Positions 10,900 through 22,731 of a stretch of DNA of 64,000 nt are shown piece after piece; within the stretch, counting starts at the first letter, position 1; each line of letters starts with the position of its first letter. The position numbers were made by a program, and so were the translations under genes. The notes under the pieces are model-generated. The model was not told where the DNA came from. It searched no databases and was given only the letters and a program-made list of their open reading frames with translations. Origin of the DNA: Neoarius graeffei (lineage: Eukaryota; Chordata; Actinopteri; Siluriformes; Ariidae); NCBI RefSeq assembly GCF_027579695.1, contig NC_083582.1, forward strand, positions 32,246,464 through 32,310,463, read 5' to 3'.

Positions 10900-11130
10900 T
10901 CTGTTGTCGCCCAAATGAGGATGGGTTCCCTTTTGAGTCTGGTTCCTCTCGAGGTTTCTTCCTCATGCCGTCTGAGGGAGTTTTTCCTTGCCACCGTCAC
11001 CACAGGCTTGCTCATTGGGGATCGATTAGGGATAAAATTAGCTCATGTTTAAAGTCATTCAAATTCTGTAAAGCTGCTTTGCGACAATGTCTATCGCTAC
11101 AAGCGCTATAGAAATAAACTTGACTTGCTT
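10900..11130 (+). repeat. Dispersed retroposon fragment (copy 1)
   Basis: The segment containing ggttcctctcgaggtttctt and, near its end, ctgtaaagctgctttgcgac recurs in reverse orientation at 62873-63065. The tail (cgctatagaaataaacttga) is typical of a widespread fish LINE/SINE 3' end. Confidence 0.8.
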
Positions 11131-11137
11131 GTAGTAG

Positions 11138-11403
11138 GAGTGGCACGGTGGTGCATCGGGCAGCGTTGAAACTTTACAGCTCCCTGATCCGATCCTGTGT
11201 CATGTGTTTGCGTGGGTTTCCTTCCACCTGCCAAAAACATGCCAGTCGCTGGACTACTCATTCTAACTCGCCCTTGGGTGTGAATGACTGTTTGCATGGT
11301 GCGGCTGGATTGGCATCCCATCCAGGGTGCACAAAGCGTTCCCAGGAAGGACTCCGGCTCCACCGCCAGCCTGGCCACGATAAAGTGGTTACTGAAGATG
11401 AAT
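11138..11403 (+). repeat. Diverged tRNA-type SINE relative
   Basis: It begins gtggcacggtggtgcatcgg and shares the gcgtgggtttcc block with the main SINE family of the window, then diverges. It ends in a gaatgaatg tail. Confidence 0.65.
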
Positions 11404-11429
11404 GAATGTTGGCAGAAGAAACTCAGTTA

Positions 11430-11682
11430 CTATGCTGTAAATTTAGATAGGAGACACAGTAAAGCCAGAAATACTGTGTGTCTGCTGCTGTGTACGATTT
11501 TTCACGGGGAACCCTGAAGAAACTTTTATTAGTTTCATAGTTTGATCGATTTGAACAACGCAAGCGTAAGGCATTTTTCATGCGAGCAATGCACCTTCTT
11601 CGTACAACTGAGCCTTGGTAGACCACCAGCTAAAGTTTTGAATAACTAATGAGGCGGATGTGACGTTACGTGAAACCCAGCA
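11430..11682 (-). pseudogene. ISL2EU-like terminal fragment with THAP-gene remnant
   Basis: A minus-strand segment around 11600-11515 encodes [19 protein letters not shown], the start of a THAP-type zinc finger also found at 37849 and 55090. The unit ends at 11682 with the terminal repeat gtgaaacccagca followed by AT, the same end as the 37736-38851 element. The other end is missing. Confidence 0.65.
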
Positions 11683-11824
11683 ATAGGGTTGGTTTGTTTC
11701 CTTGGCTGTTTGAGTATTGATACTCCAACAGCATATTACACTCGGCAGTCCGGTCACTTGTTCAGTTGGCACTAGAACTTTCTTGTCTAGAAGGTTCAGC
11801 ACTTCGTATACCTGACTTTTTCGC

Positions 11825-11880
11825 TCATTGTACGTCGCTCTGGATAAGAGCATCTACTAAATGCCATGTAATGTGATATT
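11825..11880 (+). repeat. L2/CR1-type retroposon 3' tail
   Basis: gtcgctctggataagagcat followed by ctactaaatgcc is the characteristic 3' end of a large group of fish LINEs and SINEs. No body is attached. Confidence 0.6.
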
Positions 11881-11904
11881 GATTGGGAATGCGCAATATC
11901 TTTT

Positions 11905-12958
11905 GAATCTTCTTCTTTTGGCTGCTCCCAATTAGGGGTCGCCAAAGCGGATCTTTCGTCTCCATTGCTCCCTGTCTTCCGCATCCTTCTCTACCACACC
12001 TGCCACTTTCATGTCCTCTCTCACCACATCCATGCATCTCCTATTTGGCCTTCCTCGTTTTCGTGTGCCTGGCAGCTCCATCCTCAACATTCTCCTTCCA
12101 GCATGCTCTGCATCTCTTCTCAGGACATGCCCATACCATCTCAGTCTCATCTCTCTTAGCTTAATTCCCAAGCTCTCCACATGTGCTGTCCCTCTGATGT
12201 GCTCGTTCCTTATCCTGTCCAACCTCGTCACTCCCATCGCAAACCTCAACTCCACCACCTCCAACTTTACCTCCTGTCTCTTCGTTAAGCGTACTGTCTC
12301 CAATCCATACATCACAGCTGGTCTCACTACTGTCTTATACATCTTACCTTTCACTTTTGCTGGGACTTTCCGATCACAAATGACTCCCGAAATCCTCCTC
12401 TGACTGTTCCACCCTGCCTGCACTCTCTTTCTCACCTCACTATCGCAGCCCCCATTTTCCTGCACAGTTGACCCCAGGTACTTGAATTCACCAACTTTCT
12501 TTACGTCTACTCCTTGCATCTTCACTACACTCTCATCCCCAATCTCACTGATGCACAAGTATTCTGTTTTGCTCCTGCTCACCTTCATTCCTCTTCGTTC
12601 CAATGCATCCCTCCATCTCTCCAAACCCAACTCAACCTCCTTTCTACTTTCACCACATATCACAATATCATCCGCAAACATCATGTTCCATGGTGACTCT
12701 TACCTCACTTCGTCCGTCAAGCTATCCATCACTATGGCAAACGAGAAAGGACTCAAAGCAGATCCTTGATGAAGTCCCACCTTCACCTTGAACCATTCAG
12801 TCGCTCCAACTGCACACCTCACTGCTGTTTCACTGTTCTCACATGTCTCGCACCACTCTAATATACTTCTCATTCACTCCACTCTTTCTCATACAATACC
12901 ATAACTCATCTCTCGGCACTCTATCGTATGCCTTCTCCAGGTCTACAAACACACAATG
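11905..12958 (-). pseudogene. Non-LTR retrotransposon reverse transcriptase, C-terminal part
   Basis: The minus strand encodes a reverse transcriptase: [14 protein letters not shown] near 12940, FADDIVICGESRKEV near 12670 with the catalytic FADD, then YLGSTVQENGGC and a C-terminal GRPNRRCMDVVREDMK ending FGDP at 11932. A frameshift or deletion after VVRDM (about 12855) and a stop before the FADD segment break it. The 5' continuation (REGQRNL) lies at 16612-16586, beyond a Tc1 that inserted at a TA in the codons for NLHCVFVD. The style is RTE-like; the clade assignment is an inference. Confidence 0.85.
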
Positions 12959-13337
12959 TACAGTGGCATGCAAAAGTTTGGGCACCCTTACTGAAAATGT
13001 CTGTTACTGTGAATAGTTAAGTGAGCAGAAGATGAACTGATCATCAAAAGGCATAAAGGTAAAGACGATACATTTCAGCGTTTTCTGCAAGATTTGTGTA
13101 TTATTTTTATTTTGTACAATCGGAGAGTGAAAAAAGAAAAGGAACACCATGCGAAAGTTTGGGCACCCCAATACATTCGAGTTCTCAGGTAACTTTTACC
13201 AAGGTTCCAGACCTTAATTAGCTTACTGAGCTGTGGCTTGTTCAAATTCTTCGTTAGGAAAGGTCAGATGATGCAGATTTCAAAGCTGTAGCTATAAATT
13301 CTCTGACTCCTCAAACTTGTCCCTAAAATCAACAGCC

Positions 13338-14290
13338 ATGGGCTCCTCTAAGCAACTCCCTCGCATTCTGAATAATAAAATAATTGATGCTCACAAAGCA
13401 GGAGAAGGCTACAAGAACGTAGCAAAGTATTTTCAGGTAGCCGTTTCCTCAGATCATAATGTTATTAAGAAATGGCAGTTAACAGAAACAGTGGCGATCA
13501 AGGTGAGGTCTGGAAGATGAAGAAAACTTTCTGAAAGAACTGCTCGTTGGATTGCTAGAAAGGCAAATTAAAAAAAACCCTGTTTGACTGCAAAAGACCT
13601 TCAGAAAGATTTAGCAGACCCTGGAGTGGTGGTGCACTGTTCTACTATGCAGCGACACCTGAACAAATATGACCTTCATGGGAGAGTCATCAGAAGAAAA
13701 CTGTTCCTGCGTCCTAGCCACAAAATTCAGCGTCTGAAGTTTGCAAATGAACATCTAAATAAGCCTGATGCATTTTGGAAACAAGTCCTGTGGACTGATG
13801 AAATCAAAATAGAATTTTTTGGCCACAATGTGCAAAGGTATGTTTGGAGAAAAAAGGGTGCCAAATTCCAAGAAAAGAACACCTCTCCAACTCTGAAGCA
13901 TGGGTGTGGATCGATCATGCTTTGGGGTTGTGTTACAGCCAGTGGCACAGGGCACATTTCATTGGTCGAGGGAAGCATGGATTCAAATAAATACCAGCAA
14001 ATTCTGGAAGCAAACGTCACACCATCTGTAAAAAAGTTGAAATTAAAAAGAGGATGGGTCCTACAATAAGACGATGATCCAAAACACACCTCAAAATCTA
14101 CAATGGAATACCTCAAGAGGCACAAGCTGAAGGTTTTGCCCTGACCCTCACAGTCCCCTGACCTAAACATCACTGAAAATCTGTAGATAGATCTCAAAAG
14201 AGCAGTGCATGCAAGACAGCCCAAGAAACCTGTAGAACTGGAAGCCTTTTGCAAGGACGAATGTGTGAAAATCCCCCAGGTAAGAACTGA
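13338..14290 (+). pseudogene. Tc1 transposase, several stops
   Basis: The reading starts MGSSKQLPRILNNKIIDAHK. Recognisable parts are the LHGRVIRRK helix region, the first catalytic Asp in LWTDEIKIEFFG, a stop directly before DDDPKHTSKST, and a damaged SPDLNITENL with stops on both sides. The C-terminus is cut by the element at 14298; a short remainder (agctggctacaaaaagtgt) resumes at 15308. Confidence 0.9.
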
Positions 14291-14297
14291 AAGATTA

Positions 14298-15304
14298 CAC
14301 TGGGGAACAATTTGAAAAAATTGAAAAATTTCTGTTGAGTTAGATTTTTATGCTGATTAAAACTAAAATTGGCATGCTGATTCCAAAATTGCAGTCAGTT
14401 TTTTTCTAGCACGTCAAGTTTTTTCTCCACAGCTTACCCTCCAGATAAGCAAAATTCCACTGATTAGCTGTAGTAAGACTATTTATTTGAAGGTTATGGA
14501 AGAATGTTATCAGGGTAGATGGGATGTACATATGATGGCTGACTATTGTTGGAGCATCAAACGCGATAGTCCTCAAGTTGAACACTCCAGAAAGAGCTAT
14601 AAATGTAAATTTTTACCTTAACTACTTGCACGGGCGGCATGGTGGTGTAGTGGTTAGCACGGTCGCCTCACAGCAAGAAGGTTCCAGGTTCGAACCCAGC
14701 GGCCAGGCGAGGACCTTTCTGTGTGGAGTTTGCATGTTCTCCCCGTGTCTGCGTGGGTTTCCTCTGGGTGCTCTGGTTTCCCCCACAGTCCAAAGACATG
14801 CAGTTAGGTTAACATGGGGCGGCCTTGGGCTGAGGTGCCCTTGAGCAAGGTACCGAACCCCTGACTGCTCCCCAGGCGCTCTGATGTGGCTGCCCACTGC
14901 TCTGAGTGTGTGCGCGTGTGTTCACTGCTTCAGATGGGTTAAATACAGAGGATGAATTTCACTGTGCTTGAAGTGTGCATGTGACAAATAAAGGTTTCTT
15001 CTTCTTGCACACAATTATAATTACAGTAGCCATATCCTTTGTAAAAACATAATAGTGTTAAATAAACATTGCAGTCATGCCTGTTTCTTTCATATTTCAT
15101 TGTATGTCAATATTTGTAAATTTTTATAAAACAAGCACATATCTGTTTACAGTATTTTTCATATTTTTTTAAGAAAACGGGGGTCCTATAGTTAAAAAAC
15201 TTGACGTGATAGAGAAAAACTGAGATCAGTTTTGGATTCCGCACCCAAAAATTAGTTAAAAACAGCTGTCAGACCTAACTCAACAAAAATTGTGTTCCCC
15301 AGTG
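14298..15304. mobile_element. CACTA-like (EnSpm-type) non-autonomous element, 3-bp TTA duplication
   Basis: The ends are CACTGGGGAACAATTTG and inverted CACTGGGGAACACAATTTT. TTA at 14295-14297 and 15305-15307 collapses to the intact Tc1 sequence. CACTG-type ends with 3-bp duplications fit CACTA elements; a Harbinger-type origin is the alternative. A SINE is nested inside. No transposase is present. Confidence 0.65.
14632..14996 (+). repeat. tRNA-derived SINE, alternative-tail subfamily
   Basis: It has the same head as the main SINE family (ggtggtgtagtggttagc and the B-box-like gttcgaaccc) but switches after gacatgcagttaggttaac to a different body ending gtgacaaataaaggtttctt. A cttgcac duplication flanks it. 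It is nested in the CACTA-like element. Confidence 0.9.
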
Positions 15305-15413
15305 TTATTAGCTGGCTACAAAAAGTGTTTACAAGCTGTGATACTTGCCAAAGGGGGTGTTACTAGGTACTAACCATGCAGGGTGCCCAAACTTTTGCTT
15401 CGGGCCCTTTTCC

Positions 15414-15790
15414 TCATCTCATCTCATTATCTGTAGCCGCTTTATCCTGTTCTACAGGGTCGCAGGCAAGCTGGAGCCTATCCCAGCTGACTACGGGTGA
15501 AAGGCGGGGTACACCCTGGACAAGTCGCCAGGTCATCACAGGGCTGACACATAGACACAGACAACCATTCACACTCACATTCACACCTACGGTCAATTTA
15601 GAGTCACCAGTTAACCTAACCTGCATGTCTTTGGACTGTGGGGGAAACCGGAGCACCCGGAGGAAACCCACGCGGACACGGGGAGAACATGCAAACTCCG
15701 CACAGAAAGGCCCTCGCCAGCCACGGGGATCGAACCCGGACCTTCTTGCTGTGAGGCGACAGCGCTAACCACTACACCACCGTGCCGCCC
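15414..15790 (-). repeat. tRNA-derived SINE, main family (copy 1)
   Basis: This is a full-length minus-strand copy. The tRNA-like head at its right end has an A box in ggtgtagtggttagc and a B box in ggttcgatccccg. The family body follows, with a gatgagatgag tail at the left. The target duplication ggcccttttcc lies at 15403-15413 and 15791-15801. Confidence 0.95.
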
Positions 15791-16612
15791 GGCCCTTTTC
15801 CTTTTTTGCCATTTTGAAAATGTAAAAGATGATAATTTAAAAAAAATTGTTTTTGCTTAAAATATAAAGGGAATGAGTCATCTTTAACTTTATGCCTTTT
15901 GGAGATCATTTCATCTTGCTTAACTGTTCACAGTAACAGCAATTTTGACCGGGGTGCCCAAACTTTTGCATACCACTGTAGGTTTCTCTGGCCTTCCCTG
16001 TGCTTCTCCATCTCATCTCATCTCATCATCTGTAGCCGCTTTATCCTGTTCTACAGGGTCGCAGGCAAGCTGGAGCCTATCCCAGCTGACTACGGGCGAA
16101 AGGCGGGGTACACCCTGGACAAGTCGCCAGGTCATCACAGGGCTGACACATAGACACAGACAACCATTCACACTCACATTCACACCTACGGTCAATTTAG
16201 AGTCACCAGTTAACCTAACCTGCATGTCTTTGGACTGTGGGGGAAACCGGAGCACCCGGAGGAAACCCACGTGGACACGGGGAGAACATGCAAACTCCGC
16301 ACAGAAAGGCCCTCGCCGGCCACGGGGCTCGAACCCGGACCTTCTTGCTGTGAGGCGACAGTGCTAACCACTACACCACCGTGCCGCCCGGCCCTTTTCC
16401 TTTTTTGCCATTTTGAAAATGTAAAAGATGATAATTAAAAAAAATTGTTTTTGCTTAAAATATAAAGGGAATGAGTCATCTTTAACTTTATGCCTTTTGG
16501 AGATCATTTCATCTTCAACTTGCTTAACTGTTCACAGTCACAGCAATTTTGACCAGGGGTGCCCAAACTTTTGCATACCACTGTAGGTTTCTCTGGCCTT
16601 CCCTGTGCTTCT
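15421..16612. repeat. ~600-bp local tandem duplication (SINE + Tc1 end + LINE bit)
   Basis: SINE, Tc1 right terminus and the LINE flank ggtttctctggccttccctg appear twice in the same order, displaced by about 599-604 bp. The junction lies at 16010-16011, where ttctcca runs straight into tctcatctcatc of the SINE tail. Confidence 0.9.
16011..16389 (-). repeat. tRNA-derived SINE, main family (copy 2, duplicated)
   Basis: Nearly identical to copy 1 and followed by the same Tc1 terminus. It lacks its own left target duplication, consistent with origin by duplication rather than retroposition. Confidence 0.93.
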
Positions 16613-16649
16613 CCATTTTTTTTTTTTAAACGTGTCTTAGTATTGATGC

Positions 16650-16743
16650 TATTTGTACCGGCAAAGGACAGCAAACCAATTTCGTTGTACTGTACTTGTG
16701 CGTTACAATGACAATAAAGGTCTATTCTATTCTATTCTATTCT
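16650..16743 (+). repeat. LINE 3' end with (ATTCT)n tail
   Basis: gacaataaaggtctattcta followed by repeats of ttctat is the usual 3' end of a fish non-LTR element. The body is absent. Confidence 0.7.
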
Positions 16744-17827
16744 GTGGGAGGAGGATCCACCAAAAACGTCATAGTTCACATAAAGTCCTACATTTGATCC
16801 AGTGTTGTAATTTTCATTTCAATGCAGTATTCGTGAGCTAATTATATCATACTTGATTGGTAAGGGTTAAACAGACTCCCTACTTGATATACAGTGCGCC
16901 ATCTCGGGTATATAAGTCAATATTATAAAATTCCAAGCAGTACACGTGTATTTATAAACAGGGATTTGGAATCATCACGAAGACACTAAGAAACACAAAC
17001 AGTTCTCATGTTCAATAATATTATAATGTTCTTCCCCAATGCTCGAGTTAAATAGCTATTAATAAGCACCTTGACGAGGTCGAGACCGCTCTGATCCATG
17101 CTCACATCTGTGTTTACGCGCCAGCAGTAGACATTTTTCGAGGCGCGCAGTGATGACGTGTACGAAGGGGGTGGAGCCGGCCCCAAAACAAAGAGCACTC
17201 AGGCTTCAATGGAAGTTGACTTGAGTCCTAAGTTATATTAGTGGAGATTTGGTTATTGCATGTGCCGTAGGCTATTATATTGCACAATAGTAGTGTCTCA
17301 GCCATATAAATAACATATTTATGGTTTGATAAACAAACATAAAGGCTAAATTGTCTTTGTGAAGATGTGAAGAAAAGGTCTCATGGCTACATTGGCCTTG
17401 TTTTCATCTCTAAATGAAAATATTCAGAGAGGAGAAGGAGGAGGAGGACTGGATGCATTTTTGTCAGACCATAACAACCGGTCTCTTATTCTGTGAAATG
17501 TTCTAGATGAATGAACTGCAGAGAGGGACAGCGGGTCAAACGCTGAAACAAAACTTGACTGTTTATAAATCTTTATGAGAAAAGATGAAAAAATGCCCCA
17601 GTGAATGGAACAAAGAATGGCTCAGCCATACAGAGTTCACCACAACTGCCAAATTTTTACTGCATGATAAATAGACTAATGAACAGAAATATTTAGGTTC
17701 CTGTATCCCTGCTGAAAAAACACAGCGCACACCAACCAGTTACCAGCAGCCAAAAACAGCCCGGGCTGATAAACTGGTAGAGCGTCTTTGCGAGGTAAAA
17801 GAAAGGATATATATGTTATTTCCCAGC
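16744..17827. other. No gene recognised
   Basis: Intergenic DNA. A modest CpG-richer patch around 17080-17180 on the minus strand could be a promoter, but no exon is demonstrable. The remainder is AT-rich. Confidence 0.4.
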
Positions 17828-17953
17828 TGGGAGGTCCGTATGGTGAAATACCGTGACCGAGGTCTTGAAAGTACTGAGCGAGGCCCTCTGGGCCGAGGTC
17901 AGTATTCAAGGCCGAGGTCACGGTATTTCACCATACAGACCGACCTTAAGCTG
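17828..17953. repeat. Foldback repeat with ~60-bp arms
   Basis: gtatggtgaaataccgtgac near 17836 recurs inverted at 17921-17941, and the inner parts (gaggtcttgaaagtactgag and its partner) also pair, leaving almost no loop. It is probably the core of a larger foldback element; DNA up to 18359 is otherwise unassigned. Confidence 0.8.
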
Positions 17954-18359
17954 GTAAATAATATATTTATTTTTTTCTTGACCAAATTCTAACAGAAAAC
18001 CGAGCCAAGCCGCCATTTTGAATCCTCATTCACAGCTGTAATGCAAATGGCTTCCTCCTCGGTATACAAGTGCACTTCCATGGCAGGAAAAAAACTAAAT
18101 TTTTCTGCTTATGTAGTCCCCTATTTATACAAATAAGAGTCATTCAGGATTCAGCCATGTTTTTGCTCGGCGTTAGCAACAGTTACAAGTTTTTAGCTTT
18201 CTCCTGAAATGTTTTCTTTAATTTCGTCTTCCTCAGGGTAGTAAAACTCGCTTTCGCTGTGAACACTGTTGTTATCGCTATCCATGCTGTAAAATTAATG
18301 CTATTCTCCTGAGAAATGCAAAAATAAATGTTGACAAAAATTGCTACTATGTTTGTTGT

Positions 18360-18737
18360 GGGCGGCACGGTGGTGTAGTGGTTAGCGCTGTCGCCTCACA
18401 GCAAGAAGGTCCGGGTTCGAGCCCCGTGGCCGACGAGGGCCTTTCTGTGTGGAGTTTGCATGTTCTCCCCGTGTCCGCGTGGGTTTCCTCCGGGTGCTCC
18501 GGTTTCCCCCACAGTCCAAAGACATGCAGGTTAGGTTAACTGGTGACTCTAAATTGACCGTAGGTGTGAATGTGAGTGTGAATGGTTGTCTGTGTCTATG
18601 TGTCAGCCCTGTGATGACCTGGCGACTTGTCCAGGGTGTACCCCGCCTTTCGCCCGTAGTCAGCTGGGATAGGCTCCAGCTTGCCTGCGACCCTGTAGAA
18701 CAGGATAAAGCGGCTAGAGATAATGAGATGAGATGAG
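18360..18737 (+). repeat. tRNA-derived SINE, main family
   Basis: A full copy from ggcggcacggtggtgtagtg to a gatgagatgagatg tail. Confidence 0.95.
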
Positions 18738-18934
18738 ATGTTTATTGTTGTTGTGAACGAGCGAGTCGCCAGAGGTCCGTAACCGGGGTCTGTATTGTAG
18801 GATACGGACCCGCTTGCCAGCCAATCAGAGTGCAGGATGGAAACCAGACCACGAAAAAATAATCTGAACTATCATCCATCAACCAGATACTTTTTCGAAA
18901 ATAAAAAAACACTACAGCCGTTAGAAAATCTCAT

Positions 18935-19306
18935 CTCATCTCATTATCTCTAGCCGCTTTATCCTCCTACAGGGTCGCAGGCAAGCTGGAGCCTATCCCA
19001 GCTGACTACGGGCGAAAGGCGGGGTACACCCTGGACAAGTCGCCAGGTCATCACAGGGCTGACACATAGACACAGACAACCATTCACACTCACATTCACA
19101 CCTACGGTCAATTTAGAGTCACCAGTTAACCTAACCTGCATGTCTTTGGACTGTGGGGGAAACCGGAGCACCCGGAGGAAACCCACGCGGACACGGGGAG
19201 AACATGCAAACTCCGCACAGAAAGGCCCTCGCCGGCCCCGGGGCTCGAACCCAGGACCTTCTTGCTGTGAGGCGACAGCGCTAACCACTACACCACCGTG
19301 CCGCCC
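18935..19306 (-). repeat. tRNA-derived SINE, main family, 16-bp target duplication
   Basis: CGTTAGAAAATCTCAT flanks it at 18919-18934 and 19307-19322. It is full length, minus strand. Confidence 0.97.
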
Positions 19307-19385
19307 CGTTAGAAAATCTCATGTATAAATAAGATGGGAAAATAATGCACCAACTGGTAAAGATTTTCCTCAAGGGTGATGCTAT

Positions 19386-19590
19386 GATGACATCCACTAC
19401 TCCATCTATCCATTTTCTACATCTCTAATCCACCTCTCTTTGGACTGTCGGAGGAAACCAGAGCAACCAGATGAAACCCACACAAGCACAAAGAGAACAT
19501 GCAAACCCCACATGGAAAGGCATCAGTCAACTGGCAGGTTTGAACCCAGAACCTGCTGACTGTTCTGCGACACTGCGAAGCACCATCTTG
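19386..19590 (-). repeat. Old diverged SINE copy
   Basis: It aligns with the SINE body (tttggactgtcggaggaaac, acatgcaaaccccaca, tttgaacccagaacct) with many substitutions. This is an older insertion than its neighbours. The flanking DNA 19591-19868 is AT-rich with no gene. Confidence 0.7.
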
Positions 19591-19869
19591 AACATATTGT
19601 CGCTAATATTTCATGTTATATTTATTCAGCTATAACAATCTATAGACATACACCTGTTACAGTTATTCAAGCTTCACTTAATGTCATTGAGAAAAAGTGA
19701 TTTATCTGAAGAATTATCTCTGCACCATGATATTTTATTCCTTTTTCTAGCTTGGAAGGCTTTGCACTATGAATCATTTGTAATAATTTTTTTGTCATGT
19801 AATATTATTTGAAGTGGTAACTTTTTTATTTTTTGGCAGAGTACAATATTTATTATTCATTAACCTCTT

Positions 19870-20249
19870 ATCCATCCATCCATCCATCCATCCATTATCT
19901 GTAGCCACTTATCCTGTTCTACAGGGTCGCAGGCAAGCTGTAGCCTATCCCAGCTGACTATGGGCGAAAGGCGGGGTACACCCTGGACAAGTCGCCAGGT
20001 CATCACAGGGCTGACACATAGACACAGACAACCATTCACACTCACATTCACACCTACGGTCAATTTAGAGTCACCAGTTAACCTAACCTGCATGTCTTTG
20101 GACTGTGGGGGAAACCGGAGCACCCGGAGGAAACCCACGTGGACACGGGGAGAACATGCAAACTCCACACAGAAAGGCCCTCGCCAGCTGCTGGGCTCGA
20201 ACCCAGAACCTTCTTGCTGTGAGGCAACAGTGCTAACCACTACACCACA
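19870..20249 (-). repeat. tRNA-derived SINE, (GGAT)n-tail subfamily
   Basis: A minus-strand copy whose tail is a run of ccat units rather than gagat units. The head is at the right. Confidence 0.95.
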
Positions 20250-20815
20250 CACTCACACTCACTGTCCACTTTAATCGGGAACTTGTTCTTTGTTCTAAGA
20301 TTCCTGTTCTTGGCTGCAGGACTGGAACCCAATGTGTTCTTCTGCTGTTGCATGCTGAGATGCTTTTCTGCTCACCACGGTTGTAAAGAGTTGCTATGAG
20401 TTGCTCTCTCCTTCCTGGCAGCTCAAACCAATCTGGCCATTTTCCCCTGACCTCTCTTATCAACAAGGCGCTTGTTTCCACCCACAGAGCTGTCACTCAT
20501 TCAATGTTTTTTGTTTTTCGCACCATTCTGTCTGTGTAAACTCGAGAGACTGTTGTGTGTGAAAACCCCAGGAGATCAGGAGCAGTTTCTGAAATACTCA
20601 AACCAGTCCATCTGCCTCAAACCAACACCCATGCCACAGTGAAAGAAAGTCACACTTTGAGATCACAATTGTTCCCATTCTGATGTTTGAACATTGTGAA
20701 AATTAACTGAAGCTCTTGATTTGTATCTGCATGATTTGATGCATTGTGCTGCTGTCAAGCGATCGGCTGATTAGAGAACTGTATAAAATAAAACAGCAGG
20801 TGGCTTATTGGTGCA
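20250..20815. repeat. Dispersed teleost repeat (DNA-transposon type)
   Basis: It begins cactcactgtccactttaat and contains ctgtctgtgtaaactcgaga and aggagatcaggagcagtttc, a layout common in fish genomes. The right end is degraded. No coding capacity. Confidence 0.6.
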
Positions 20816-20987
20816 TTATTATTATGGTATCATTCTTGCTTATACTGGCTTACAATCAACACAAATGATGATTAAACCGTTCATAACAATTGCTTGCACG
20901 AAAGGTCTAAATGCTACCACTACTCATAGCACACCAACAAGAAGATGCGCGTAAATATAACAGGAATTTATTTATTTATTTATTTAG

Positions 20988-21360
20988 GGCAGCACGGTGG
21001 TGTAGTGGTTAGCGCTGTCGCCTCACAGCAAGAAGGTCCGGGTTCGAGCCCCGTGGCCAGCGAGGGCCTTTCTGTGCGGAGTTTGCATGTTCTCCCCGTG
21101 TCCGCGTGGGTTTCCTCCGGGTGCTCCGGTTTCCCCCACAGTCCAAAGACATGCAGGTTAGGTTAACTGGTGGCTCTAAATTGACCGTAGGTGTGAATGT
21201 GAGTGTGAATGGTTGTCTGTGTCTATGTGTCAGCCCTGTGATGACCTGGCGACTTGTCCAGGGTGTACCCCGCCTTTCACCCGTAGTCAGCTGGGATAGG
21301 CTCCAGCTCGCCTGCGACCCTGTAGTACAGGATAAAGCGGCTACAGATAATGAGATGAGA
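20988..21360 (+). repeat. tRNA-derived SINE, main family
   Basis: A full copy flanked by ttatttatttatttag duplications (20971-20987 region and 21361-21380). Confidence 0.95.
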
Positions 21361-21404
21361 TTATTTATTTATTTATTTAGGCTGTTCCTGTACAGCCTGA
21401 TGGT

Positions 21405-22731
21405 CAGGGGCGTAGCTGGGGGGTCCTGGGGTGCCCGTAACCCCCCCCCCCCCCTTTGTTGGACCATACATTTTTTCCAATAGCCGCATAAGAATATTAG
21501 AAAAGTGCCCACTGTAATTTTTCTAACTTTTTTTTTTTTGTTAAAACTAGATTGTCACCTCAGCCAGAGACTTCCTGTGGTTTGGGCATGAAAACCCAGT
21601 TTGTCAGAGTGTGTGTGGGAGAGGCAGATGTAAGTGCAGATATGTTAAATAATACACAGTGCGATATGAGCATAAAGTATGTGAAACGCACGCAACAGGC
21701 AAACAGTCCGAAACAGCAGGCAAAGTCGCAATCGAGGCGCAGACAGAATATCAGAGGCAAAGCTATACAACATCAAGGGACAAGAAACAGGAGTCGAAAA
21801 ACCAGGAGGTCAACAAGAATAGGAAACAAGGCTCAGTAAGGCATACTAGGCGCGACGTAATACTTCATATCGTCCTTGCATGGGCGCAGTCCTTAAGCCT
21901 AGGTCACAACCGGATGTACGATTTTTTTGGCCGTGCGATTTTTGGCGTTTCCCAAATCGCTACGGTTTTTTTGTTCGTGGAGAAAGACATACGTTGGCCG
22001 TAAGTTTGTTTTGCAACCTGAAAAAAACATAAGCGCCCGTAGAGTTTGTTTGACATGACAAAGAACCTCTGCGGCTGGTCTGCGGCCAGTCTACGGCTCG
22101 AAAATCAGCACGTCACACACGCGCCCTCCGTGCGTTTCTTGTGTTTTTTTGCACGTAGACCAGCCGTAGGAGCACGTACGGCCGGTTGTGACTGAGGCTT
22201 TACATAGCCCAAACATAGTTCATTGATTAAAGACAGGTGTTCTTTGTTAACGGCGCGCGTGCTGGAGCTCGTTAGGCGCACACGCAGCCCGAGGCATGAC
22301 TTCAGGTGCACGAGCCAAGGCGCGCAGGACTGATACAGCACACGCCCAACACGATCGCACTAGAAAGCATGGTCAAGCTGCCAGTGTCGCTGCAGTCTTT
22401 TTAGTTACGAATTACGAGTATTTCCTCTTGTGTTAATAATTTGCCATGTCAAAACAAGCGTAACTTTCCTCCTTCTTTCGACGTGAAGAGAGGTAAGCAG
22501 TTTATTATATATTTTTTTCCATCAAAGTTGCATTTTGTGGCTTCGAAGCTAAGTTTTAGTGCCGTTTCTAGAACACAACATCAAGAAAACGTGGAAGAAA
22601 CAGCAATAATGGAAGAGCCGGTTTCTAAGCTGCCTAAAACTAGCAATGGTAATTATTTTTTGTTACATAATGTACTCAGGCTGCCAGTCAGTGTGTGACT
22701 CCCACTCTGAAAAATCCCAGTTACACCCCTG
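21405..22731. mobile_element. hAT5-like non-autonomous element, 5-bp duplication
   Basis: The ends are CAGGGGCGTAGCTGGG and inverted CAGGGGTGTAACTGGG, with ATGGT at 21400-21404 and 22732-22736. A 5-bp duplication suits hAT5-type elements. A run of 14 C lies near 21440. A Harbinger-type MITE is nested inside. The internal frames look non-coding. Confidence 0.75.
21896..22199. mobile_element. Harbinger-type MITE (304 bp, TTA duplication)
   Basis: AGCCTAGGTCACAACCGG at the left is matched by inverted AGCCTCAGTCACAACCGG at the right, with TTA at 21893-21895 and 22200-22202. The interior is rich in cgtacggc/ggccgtac-like motifs. Confidence 0.85.

Larger units (their letters stand above)
12961..16583 (+). 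mobile_element. Tc1-family transposon, degraded and carrying later insertions
   Basis: TA flanks lie at 12959-12960 and 16584-16585. The ends are CAGTGGCATGCAAAAGTTTG and, inverted, CAGTGGTATGCAAAAGTTTG. The native unit is broken by a CACTA-like element (14298-15304) and by SINE DNA with a local ~600-bp tandem duplication that copied the right end (15978 and 16583). It interrupts the LINE reverse transcriptase. Confidence 0.9.

Noticed and set aside
15700-15790. tRNA genes suggested by A- and B-box motifs in SINE heads
   Set aside because: The heads do not fold into a proper cloverleaf with an anticodon arm by eye and are always attached to the SINE body.
17040-17200. Possible fra10ac1 exon 1 in a CpG-richer minus-strand patch
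   Set aside because: No ATG ends on a codon boundary directly before a good donor, so the exon cannot be supported.
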